From: Candidatus Saccharimonadota bacterium
Lineage (GTDB): Bacteria > Eremiobacterota > Xenobia > Xenobiales > Xenobiaceae
Assembly (NCBI GenBank): GCA_004554425.1
Contig: SFMI01000124.1
Coordinates: 1-5,129 of the forward strand
Direction of reading: 5' to 3'
Length of the DNA: 5,129 bases
Part shown: positions 1 through 5,104 of the stretch, piece after piece
Position numbering within the stretch: position 1 is the stretch's first letter
How the letters are laid out: every line of letters starts with the position of its first letter
Notes under the pieces: generated by a model
Databases searched by the model: none
What the model was told of the DNA's origin: nothing
What the model saw: only the letters and a program-made list of their open reading frames with translations
Position numbers and translations under genes: made by a program

Positions 1-66
1 ATCTTTCGCTTCTACTTGGAATGTAGTTAGCAAACGGTGTCTGAATTGTTCCTTGCGAGTACCCAA
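1..66 (-). CDS. Possible 5' end of an Hpt/CheA-like protein, cut by the window edge
   Basis: A minus-strand frame is open from a stop near 100 to the left edge. The only start-like codon I see in it is TTG at 66. The predicted N-terminus contains the run FRHRLLTTFQVEAKD, which loosely resembles the opening helix of histidine-phosphotransfer domains in CheA-like kinases (family pattern roughly LLATFRxEAEEH). The ribosome binding site is poor: GAAAGG lies 12 bases before the TTG. A second minus-strand frame is also open here, so the reading frame is uncertain. The chemotaxis-like remnant immediately upstream on the same strand is the main contextual support. Only about 22 codons are visible and the assignment is tentative. 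Confidence 0.25.
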   Translation of the reverse strand, partial: MGTRKEQFRHRLLTTFQVEAKD

Positions 67-89
67 TCTGTGTTTCTGCCTTTCAAAAG

Positions 90-398
90 CTAAAAATCAC
101 CATTTTTCAATAAATTGTGCAGAGAAAAGGACATATTTTTTATGCTCTTAGCTTGCTCTTAGGTTTGATGAGTGTTCTCTAAAGTTTGCTTGCTGGCCAC
201 TTGAATGGCAGCGTTGGCTACTAGCATGTTGGACTGTTCAGCCAGCTCTTGGACAGTAGAGATAATCTCACTGACAGCTTGGGCTTGTTCGACACGCACT
301 ACACAGTTTATAGATATGGCAAAATTGCTTTCACCAAGTTTGAAAGTTAAAATAGTTGGGATTCCAGCTTTTCGATTGAGCTTGTCCATGCGTTCCAT
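90..398 (-). pseudogene. Remnant of a methyl-accepting chemotaxis protein signalling domain with a CheW-like segment
   Basis: The frame from ATG at 398 encodes 79 residues and stops at TAA (161-159). Residues about 42-68 (VSEIISTVQELAEQSNMLVA, then NAAIQVAS) match the conserved hairpin tip of chemoreceptors, whose family pattern is about EIAEQTNLLALNAAIEAA. Residues about 13-36 (PTILTFKLGESNFAIS) look more like the first strands of a CheW domain. A chemoreceptor is normally several hundred residues with membrane segments and a sensor domain; none of that is present. The conserved glutamate and RAGE part after NAAI is lost. Past the TAA the same frame stays open to a TAG at 92-90, with a helical, receptor-tail-like composition (EQAKSIKNM), so the TAA may be a disabling mutation. 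I see no ribosome binding site before ATG 398. It could instead be a small expressed chemotaxis-like protein, but decay is the simpler reading. Confidence 0.5.
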
Positions 399-439
399 GG
401 TATCACATTTAAGTTTTGATAGTTAGGGCATTATTTAAA

Positions 440-1501
440 ATGCGTTGTATAGAAAGTTTTAAAGCTTCGCGTGACGGTAAACGCGTTGGCGAAATTGTAG
501 AAAACGGCGGTGTCGTGGCCTGTTCCGTTTCATCTGGTTGCTTACTTTTATGTAGGGCCGATTGCTGTGAAGCTGTACAAAAAATTGAAAATTGGCATGG
601 TATAAAAAATAGACTTTGCTTTTGCGTTCCTGAGTTGAAAGAAGCGTGGCAAATTTGGAAAGAAACCGCCAGCAAAAACGAGATTAATGATTTTTTGTCT
701 TATTTGCATTTGGAACACGTCATTACTATTTTGACGACTAATGAAACATTTACATATCGTTTGGGCAATCTCGGAGACAAGGCTGCCGTATGGATTGGGC
801 AGAAGGGGACGGCAAACAGCGTCTTGCGCTCATTGCATCGCTGTATTGCAGGGCGTTTTATAGCTCTAGATGGCGATAAAAATAACTTGGAAGAAGTTTT
901 GTCCGGCTGCGATCTTTTTATAGGCAGTAATAATCAAAGTTACGATCAGGAAAAACTGATTATTGATTTATCCTCATACGATTGGCGTATTATTCAGCGT
1001 GGCATTTACTCTTTAGCTGAATTGAAAAGTTATACCCAAAGAAATTGGATCTTGTCAGAAGATTCATTGCGGAGTAACAAATTTAACAGACTATCTCTGA
1101 CCAACGTAGTGCTTTGTGTTGGAGACGAAGAAAAAATTTCTAGACGTTTTTGTCATTTTTATGAAGATGTGCGCAATTCAAAAGAAGCAGTATTCTTTGT
1201 CAATTCGGAGTCTGTACATAGAGCTTTGCATGAACTTAATGCTTCAGTTGATCCCACTGATTCTGTAAGCGAAGTGTACCCATTATTTGATGCATTCCTT
1301 ATCAAAGATAAAGAATATCTTCAAAAGCGAAGCCGCGAGCTACTCGAAAAATTAACTTATTTTCGCTGCAATGACGAAACTAACACAGTCTATATAGAAG
1401 CTGTAGAAGAAGAAATAGGCGGAGATTTTCTGGAAAAAGTGAGAAAAATTGCTGGCCAGGTAGTGTATTTGGACGGTTCTGGACGTTGGGAAAACGACTA
1501 G
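440..1501 (+). CDS. Divergent Sua5/YrdC/YwlC family protein, probably lacking threonylcarbamoyl-AMP synthase activity
   Basis: Sua5/TsaC enzymes make threonylcarbamoyl-AMP from threonine, bicarbonate and ATP, the first step of t6A modification of tRNA position 37. This 353-residue protein has Sua5 length (about 340-350) and order. An N-terminal YrdC-like domain (about 5-190) shows a GGVVA strand (23-27), EAVQKIENWHGIKNR (44-58) where the family has a KIxxxKGRP-type motif, VWIGQKGTANSVLRSL in the place of the family's VRVPxHPxAxALL, and IIDLSSYDWRIIQRGI (174-189) in the place of the ST(I/V)VDxTxxxPxILRPG end. A C-terminal Sua5-type domain spans about 215-345. The T(D/E)TxYGL, KxR and SAN signatures are not recognisable and the ST before VVD is KL, so catalysis is doubtful. 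ATG at 440 was chosen over TTG at 416; neither has a good ribosome binding site (TTAGGG lies ahead of 440). Codon use is AT-rich, with AGA, ATA and TTA, unlike the two genes downstream. Family membership is by eye. Confidence 0.65.
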   Translation: MRCIESFKASRDGKRVGEIVENGGVVACSVSSGCLLLCRADCCEAVQKIENWHGIKNRLCFCVPELKEAWQIWKETASKNEINDFLSYLHLEHVITILTTNETFTYRLGNLGDKAAVWIGQKGTANSVLRSLHRCIAGRFIALDGDKNNLEEVLSGCDLFIGSNNQSYDQEKLIIDLSSYDWRIIQRGIYSLAELKSYTQRNWILSEDSLRSNKFNRLSLTNVVLCVGDEEKISRRFCHFYEDVRNSKEAVFFVNSESVHRALHELNASVDPTDSVSEVYPLFDAFLIKDKEYLQKRSRELLEKLTYFRCNDETNTVYIEAVEEEIGGDFLEKVRKIAGQVVYLDGSGRWEND

Positions 1502-1586
1502 GCCCTTTCTTGCGCTTAGACAAAATGCCTAAAAAAAAGTTATTATTCTGCAGGAAGAAACTTTGTCAGTAATGAAAGCATGACTC

Positions 1587-1623
1587 GGTTTTTAGATCGG
1601 GCTAATGCCCCCAGGTTTTTAGA
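1587..1623 (+). repeat. Direct repeat flanking a small hairpin, possible weak terminator
   Basis: GGTTTTTAGA occurs twice, at 1587-1596 and 1614-1623. Between the copies is a short perfect inverted repeat GGGC-TAAT-GCCC (1599-1610), followed by CCAGG and a run of five T (1616-1620). It lies about 100 bases after the Sua5-like gene. A 4-bp GC stem with a T-run that is not directly adjacent would be a weak terminator at best. Confidence 0.3.
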
Positions 1624-1654
1624 ATGGAATGGTGGGTCAGGCCTTTAAACAGGT

Positions 1655-1671
1655 GGGCTCTTGACAAGCCC
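1655..1671. repeat. Small inverted repeat with TTGACA in the loop
   Basis: GGGCT (1655-1659) and AGCCC (1667-1671) form a 5-bp perfect stem around the 7-base loop CTTGACA. The loop contains a consensus -35 hexamer (TTGACA, 1661-1666). The nearest consensus -10 starts 27 bases later, too far for an ordinary sigma-70-type promoter, so the hexamer may be coincidental. Confidence 0.35.
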
Positions 1672-1699
1672 TTGAGGAGGAGAGTCGGCACACTATAAT
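1672..1699 (+). promoter_or_regulatory. Candidate promoter for ygeY with an inverted repeat over the -10
   Basis: TTGAGG (1672-1677) and a perfect TATAAT (1694-1699) are separated by 16 bases, which fits a housekeeping promoter with a start near 1706 and a leader of about 68 bases. An imperfect inverted repeat surrounds the -10: GAGGAGAGTCGGCA (1677-1690) against TGCCGGACTCCTC (1699-1711). About 12 pairs form, with small bulges, and the loop CACTATAA holds most of the -10. A palindrome in this position is typical of an operator, but no regulator is known here. Confidence 0.55.
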
Positions 1700-1781
1700 G
1701 CCGGACTCCTCGAAAATTCTTTGCTGTTGCAAAGAAATGTCAATGTGCACTGTACTTTTTGGAGCATTTGATAATGAGTAA
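1698..1781 (+). CDS. Possible 27-residue Cys-rich leader peptide overlapping ygeY
   Basis: An ATG at 1698 opens a 27-codon frame ending in TAA at 1779-1781, so it overlaps the ygeY start (1774) by 8 bases. The peptide carries three consecutive cysteines at residues 9-11 (ILCCCKEMSMC) and a fourth at 17. The Cys codons TGC TGT TGC lie within the hairpin at 1717-1736. A strong purine-rich sequence (AGGAGGAG, 1675-1682) lies upstream, but its end is 15 bases from the ATG, farther than usual. If the TATAAT at 1694 is the active promoter, transcription would begin after this ATG and the peptide could not be made. It is therefore a candidate only, dependent on an upstream promoter. Confidence 0.2.
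   Translation: MPDSSKILCCCKEMSMCTVLFGAFDNE
1717..1736 (+). promoter_or_regulatory. Perfect 8-bp hairpin in the ygeY leader
   Basis: TTCTTTGC (1717-1724) and GCAAAGAA (1729-1736) pair perfectly across a TGTT tetraloop, 38 bases before the ygeY start. There is no T-run after it, so it is not a terminator. It could stabilise the 5' end of the transcript or take part in leader regulation. Confidence 0.45.
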
Positions 1782-2979
1782 ATGTGAAAACAGCGTAGCC
1801 GCTATCCAGGCTGAAGTCGCTAAACATCGTGAAGATATCGTCAAGTTTTTGCGCGAAATCTGCGCTATCCCTTCTATGAACTCCCAGCTTAAAGATGTTG
1901 GCGAGCGTATTAAAGCCGAAATGGATAAGCTCGGCTTTGACAAAACTTGGTTCGACAGCATGGGTAATATCGTTGGCGAAATCGGCAACGGCCCTCGTAC
2001 CATTGTTTTTGATAGCCACATCGACACCGTCGGTATCGGCGACCCCGCCGAATGGAAATGGGATCCTTTCGAAGGCAAAATCGAAGATGGTATCCTTTAT
2101 GCCCGTGGCGCTTGCGACGAAAAGGGCAGCACTCCCGGTATGGTATACGGTTTGGCTATTGCCAAGCGCTTAGGTTTGCTCGAAGGCTGGAAAGCTTACT
2201 ACTTCGGTAATATGGAAGAGTGGTGCGATGGTATCGCTCCTAACGCTTTAGTTGAGCACGAAGGTGTAAAACCTGACTTCGTCGTTATCGGTGAGCCCAC
2301 CAAGATGCAAGTCTACCGTGGTCACAAAGGTCGCGTAGAAATTGAGATCATCTCTAAGGGCCGCAGCGCTCACGCCGCTTCCAACCACTTAGGTGACAAT
2401 GCTGTTTACAAGGTACTCCCTGTAATCGAAGGTATCTCCAAACTCGAGCCCGAGCTTGGTGATGATCCTTTCCTCGGCCACGGCAAGATCACCGTATCCG
2501 ATGTTAAGGTAGAGACTCCCTCTATCAACGCTGTACCCGACGAGTGCCGCGTTTACGTCGACCGCCGCATGACCTTTGGTGAGACCGCTGAAGGCGCTTT
2601 AGAGCAAGTTCGCAAGCTCGTCCCTGAGCAGTACAAGAAAGACATCACCGTAGAGATGATGAAGTACTCCGAGCCCTCTTACACCGGTTTCGTCTTCCCT
2701 GTAGACAAGTACTTCCCCGCTTGGGCTTTGGATGAGAAGCATCCTTTGGTACAAGCTGGCTTGGAAGCTCGCAGAGAGATCGGCTTAGAGGATCTTCCCG
2801 CTAGCAAGTGGGCTTTCTCTACTAACGGTATATACTGGATGGGCAAGGCTAACATTCCTTCCATCGGCTTCGGCCCTGGCGATGAAGTCACTGCTCACAC
2901 CGTACGTGACAGCGTGCCTATCGACGACGTAGTCAAAGCTGCCGAATTCTATGCTATTCTTCCTAGCTTGATTCCCTAG
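1774..2979 (+). CDS. ygeY: YgeY family M20 metallohydrolase (selenium-metabolism-linked hydrolase)
   Basis: This 401-residue cytoplasmic protein matches YgeY (about 403 residues in E. coli) from end to end. It belongs to the M20 family of two-metal amide hydrolases and deacylases. Expected metal and catalytic residues are visible: SHIDTVG (H82, D84), GACDEKG (bridging D115), MEEWCDG (E148 base, E149 ligand), GEPT (E174), the lid-domain SAH (H200) and AHTVRD (H375). YgeY hallmarks include VYRGxKGR (180-187), DRRxTxGExxEGAL (263-275) and FSTNGxxxMG (348-357). The lid or dimerisation domain is about 185-300. YgeY usually sits in anaerobic purine, ureide and diaminopropionate clusters (ygeW, ygeX, ssnA, xdhD); its exact substrate is not established and no such partner is seen here. 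The start is ATG 1774, with GGAG at 1761-1764; a TTG at 1759 is less likely because it precedes that site. C-ending codons suggest good expression. No clear terminator follows, so some read-through into glutamate dehydrogenase is possible. Confidence 0.92.
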   Translation: MSKCENSVAAIQAEVAKHREDIVKFLREICAIPSMNSQLKDVGERIKAEMDKLGFDKTWFDSMGNIVGEIGNGPRTIVFDSHIDTVGIGDPAEWKWDPFEGKIEDGILYARGACDEKGSTPGMVYGLAIAKRLGLLEGWKAYYFGNMEEWCDGIAPNALVEHEGVKPDFVVIGEPTKMQVYRGHKGRVEIEIISKGRSAHAASNHLGDNAVYKVLPVIEGISKLEPELGDDPFLGHGKITVSDVKVETPSINAVPDECRVYVDRRMTFGETAEGALEQVRKLVPEQYKKDITVEMMKYSEPSYTGFVFPVDKYFPAWALDEKHPLVQAGLEARREIGLEDLPASKWAFSTNGIYWMGKANIPSIGFGPGDEVTAHTVRDSVPIDDVVKAAEFYAILPSLIP

Positions 2980-3254
2980 TTCTTCTTTGCTCTCCGCCTG
3001 ATTCCGGAATGCTTTATGATGAATGCGTTTTAGAGGAGTTTGCCGCTTCTATCTGTGGGCGTATTTGTATCAGTTAAAGTGTCCGGAGCTGGCGGCTGTT
3101 CGGTGAAGCTGCCGCTCGGCTGAGCAGCTTTGTCAGCTGGATAATCCTTCTGCAGAGCTTTTAAGCCGGGCGGTTTCTGTCATAATTGGCAATTTAGCGG
3201 CACCATAAATAAAAATCACGTCTGAAAATCGAAAATACTCGGAGGCTTTACCTA
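2980..3254 (+). other. Intergenic region between ygeY and glutamate dehydrogenase, with GC-rich hairpins
   Basis: The 275 bases hold no convincing gene. A compound stem pairs GAGC-T-GGCGGC (3086-3096, T3090 bulged) with GCTGCCGCTC (3108-3117), including one G-T pair. A second stem pairs CAGCT (3125-3129) with AGCTG (3135-3139). A palindrome GCTTTTAAGC lies at 3157-3166. No T-run follows the stems, so they do not look like a standard terminator for ygeY. They lie upstream of the predicted dehydrogenase promoter and would be in RNA only if ygeY transcripts read through. Confidence 0.5.
3159..3186 (+). promoter_or_regulatory. Candidate extended -10 promoter for glutamate dehydrogenase
   Basis: CATAAT (3181-3186) is preceded by TG one base upstream (TGT, 3178-3180), the extended -10 pattern. 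A weak -35-like TTTTAA (3159-3164) lies 16 bases upstream. The start would be near 3193, giving a leader of about 60 bases. The -35 overlaps the palindrome GCTTTTAAGC. An alternative using TTGGCA (3186-3191) lacks a good -10 at the right spacing. Confidence 0.4.
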
Positions 3255-4535
3255 ATGTCCCAGACCCCGTTCCAGATGGCTCAGGCCCAGTTCGACCACG
3301 TAGCCGACTTGTTAGATTTGCCGCAGGATGCTCGCGAATTATTGCGCAACCCCATGCGTGAGTATCATTTCTCCATTCCTGTGCGTATGGATGATGGTTC
3401 TACTCGTATTTTCCGCGGTTTCCGCATTGTCCATAACGATGCGCGCGGTCCTGGTAAGGGTGGTATCCGCTTCCATCCCGAAGAGACCGTTGACACTGTA
3501 CGTGCTCTTTCCACTTGGATGACTTGGAAATGTGCCGTTGCCAACTTGCCCTTAGGCGGAGCTAAAGGTGGCGTCATTTGCGATCCTCGCGAATTGAGCG
3601 AGCGTGAGCAAGAAGGAATTTGCCGCGGTTGGGTACGTGCTATTGTCGGCACTATTGGCAATGTTAAAGATGTTCCCGCTCCTGATGTAATGACCAACGG
3701 TCAGCATATGGTTTGGATGCTCGACGAACTCGAGCACATTCGTGGAGCTCATGAGCCCGGTTTCATTACTGGTAAGCCCGTAGGTATGGGCGGCTCTAAG
3801 GGTAGAACTGAAGCTACTGGTTATGGTGTTGTTTTCACTTTGCGTGAAGCTCTCAAATACTACGGTCACAAGATTGAAGATGTGAAAGTAGCCGTACAGG
3901 GCTTTGGTAACGTGGCTCAGTATACTGTCGAGATGCTCAACAAGTTAGGCGCCAAGGTTGCTGGTGTATCTTGCTGGGATAAGGCCGATCGTTGCGCTTA
4001 CACTTACGTAAAAGAGTCTGGAGTTCTTTACAGCGAACTTATCGCCGCTACCGATAAGTATGGCAGTATTGACAAAGAGAAGGCTGCTGAGCTCGGCTAT
4101 GAGCGTTTAGCTGGCGACGAATGGATGAAGCTGCCCGTAGACGTCTTGATCCCCGCCGCTTTGGATCGTGCTATCACCGAAGACAATTGTGATCAGGTAT
4201 CTTCTACCGTCAAGATGATTGTAGAAGGTGCTAATGGCCCCACGACTCCCGCTGCTGAGAAAGCTTTAATTGAGCGTGGCGTGATCCTCGTTCCCGACTT
4301 CTTAGCTAATGCTGGTGGCGTAAGTTGTTCTTACTTTGAGCAAGTTCAATGCAATATGAACTACTATTGGGAGCGCGAAGAAGTTCTTGATAAGCTCGAG
4401 AAACTTATGGTTACTGCCGCTTTGGCCGTTTTCGATTTAGCCAAAGAGCGCAACGTTTCTCTTCGCGATGCCGCTTACATGATCGCTATCGATCGCGTTG
4501 TGAAAGCTTGCCGTATTCGCGGTTGGATCCGTTAA
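3255..4535 (+). CDS. gdhA: Glutamate dehydrogenase (Glu/Leu/Phe/Val dehydrogenase family)
   Basis: This enzyme reversibly deaminates glutamate to 2-oxoglutarate and ammonium with NAD(P), linking amino-acid catabolism and nitrogen assimilation in the cytoplasm. The 426 residues fit the hexameric short type. The substrate domain (about 1-175) shows GPGKGGIRFHP (K68), TWK (K92), the catalytic PLGGAKGG (K104) and PAPDVMTNG (D144). A GGSKGRTEATGYG stretch (179-191) leads into the Rossmann domain, with VQGFGNVA (214-221) for the dinucleotide. EGANGPTTPAA (324-334) and VPDFLANAGGV (346-356) are also canonical, as is the C-terminal RIRGW. After the second Rossmann strand the sequence is VSCWDK, so coenzyme choice cannot be read reliably. 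The ATG at 3255 has an excellent GGAGG at 3241-3245, nine bases away. The family also includes leucine and phenylalanine dehydrogenases, but length and motifs favour glutamate. It may function with ygeY upstream in an amino-acid fermenter; that is inference. Confidence 0.93.
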   Translation: MSQTPFQMAQAQFDHVADLLDLPQDARELLRNPMREYHFSIPVRMDDGSTRIFRGFRIVHNDARGPGKGGIRFHPEETVDTVRALSTWMTWKCAVANLPLGGAKGGVICDPRELSEREQEGICRGWVRAIVGTIGNVKDVPAPDVMTNGQHMVWMLDELEHIRGAHEPGFITGKPVGMGGSKGRTEATGYGVVFTLREALKYYGHKIEDVKVAVQGFGNVAQYTVEMLNKLGAKVAGVSCWDKADRCAYTYVKESGVLYSELIAATDKYGSIDKEKAAELGYERLAGDEWMKLPVDVLIPAALDRAITEDNCDQVSSTVKMIVEGANGPTTPAAEKALIERGVILVPDFLANAGGVSCSYFEQVQCNMNYYWEREEVLDKLEKLMVTAALAVFDLAKERNVSLRDAAYMIAIDRVVKACRIRGWIR

Positions 4536-4602
4536 TAGTTCCATTTTTTACTAAGGGCATTGCTGTACAGCTATGATGTTGCCAGCTTTGCTCTACTGAA
4601 AG

Positions 4603-4646
4603 TAGGTCGGAAGTGACTATTTGCAAGTCATTTCCGACCTATTTTT
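4603..4646 (+). terminator. Strong rho-independent terminator between glutamate dehydrogenase and spoVG
   Basis: TAGGTCGGAAGTGACT (4603-4618) pairs over 16 positions with AGTCATTTCCGACCTA (4626-4641), with one G-T wobble and a 7-base loop ATTTGCA. TTTTT (4642-4646) follows at once. It lies 67 bases after the dehydrogenase stop. On the opposite strand only a short CTTTC follows the stem, so it would be weaker for spoVG, whose stop codon is 7 bases from the T-run. Confidence 0.9.
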
Positions 4647-4652
4647 ATGTGT

Positions 4653-4961
4653 TTAACTAGCAAAAACATTCTCTGCGTTATAAGCCAGCTCTTCCTCTTG
4701 TTTGGCCATAATGAGATCGTACTGAGTTAAAATAACATCTTGCAAATCGAGTTTGTCTTGCTTATCTGTAAAATGGATTACTTCCAACCAACGTCCGTGT
4801 TTGGTGCGTTTGGCAGGCATACTAAGCCAACGATCCCCATTCTTTTCAAAAATTTTAGCTCCTCGAATCATAAGTGGGCCCAGACGGAACATAACGGAGG
4901 CTCTGGTGCAATTGTCGGTGCGAAGAGGGATTATTTGGCGAATTTCGATATCAAATTTCAT
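4653..4961 (-). CDS. spoVG: SpoVG family regulatory protein
   Basis: This 102-residue protein matches SpoVG (about 97 residues in Bacillus), a small DNA- and RNA-binding regulator first known for effects on spore cortex and septation but widespread in non-sporulating bacteria. The family pattern is visible throughout: N-terminal strand IEIRQIIPL (5-13), ASVMFRLGPLMIRGAKIFE (21-39) where the family has the xVxFDDxFVVHDIRVIE strands, then the diagnostic LSMPAKRTKHGRW (46-58, family AMPSKRTPDGE) and a C-terminal helix (about 70-90), the nucleic-acid-binding part. The tail after residue 85 is acidic and variable. The ATG at 4961 has AAAGGAG upstream, ending ten bases away. It is convergent with glutamate dehydrogenase and shares the terminator region. 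A short frame upstream ends with TGA overlapping this ATG (ATGA), which could couple translation. No promoter is clear in the 100 bases upstream. Confidence 0.9.
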   Translation of the reverse strand: MKFDIEIRQIIPLRTDNCTRASVMFRLGPLMIRGAKIFEKNGDRWLSMPAKRTKHGRWLEVIHFTDKQDKLDLQDVILTQYDLIMAKQEEELAYNAENVFAS

Positions 4962-5104
4962 AGTTTAGCAGCTCCTTTTAATATAAAGTTTCTTACATAC
5001 AGACTATGAGCAAAGATCAAGCCTGGATCTACTCGCGTTTTAGCATCTTGAAAAGCCCGTTTAACCGTAAGTTTTTTGGTATTTATCGATAATGGCTTGC
5101 TCAA
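4958..5104 (-). CDS. Possible 48-codon frame translationally overlapping spoVG
   Basis: A frame from TTG at 5104 runs 48 codons to a TGA (4960-4958) that overlaps the spoVG ATG as ATGA, a common operon junction. The peptide is basic and unremarkable (AFQDAKTRVDPGL in the middle) and I do not recognise it. There is no good ribosome binding site before the TTG and no ATG. It overlaps the end of the partial gene at the right edge in another frame. One fewer base in the six-base homopolymer at 5072-5077 would fuse the two. It may be a frameshifted C-terminus, a small coupled protein, or chance. Confidence 0.25.
   Translation of the reverse strand: MSKPLSINTKKLTVKRAFQDAKTRVDPGLIFAHSLYVRNFILKGAAKL

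Noticed and set aside
205..426. Plus-strand 73-codon frame opposite the chemoreceptor remnant
   Set aside because: It is the antisense of the receptor-like frame; its composition has no recognisable motif and there is no ribosome binding site.
409..675. Minus-strand 88-codon frame opposite the start of the Sua5-like gene
   Set aside because: Antisense shadow; the plus-strand frame is four times longer and has family resemblance.
1759..1773. TTG start five codons before the chosen ygeY ATG
   Set aside because: The GGAG ribosome binding site lies after this TTG, so it serves the ATG at 1774.
1693..2078. Minus-strand frames opposite the 5' part of ygeY
   Set aside because: Antisense to a strongly conserved coding region; no independent support.
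3009..3077. Micro-ORF of 22 codons in the ygeY-dehydrogenase gap
   Set aside because: No ribosome binding site, and it lies upstream of the likely dehydrogenase promoter.
3365..3869. Minus-strand frames inside glutamate dehydrogenase
   Set aside because: Shadows of the conserved catalytic region, produced by its codon bias.
4740..5009. Plus-strand frames opposite spoVG
   Set aside because: The minus-strand frame is a clear SpoVG homologue; the plus-strand peptides have no recognisable motif.
5071..5077. Programmed -1 frameshift signal (A-AAA-AAC) ahead of spoVG
   Set aside because: The heptamer is present on the minus strand but is not in the required phase in either open frame, and the shift needed is in the other direction.
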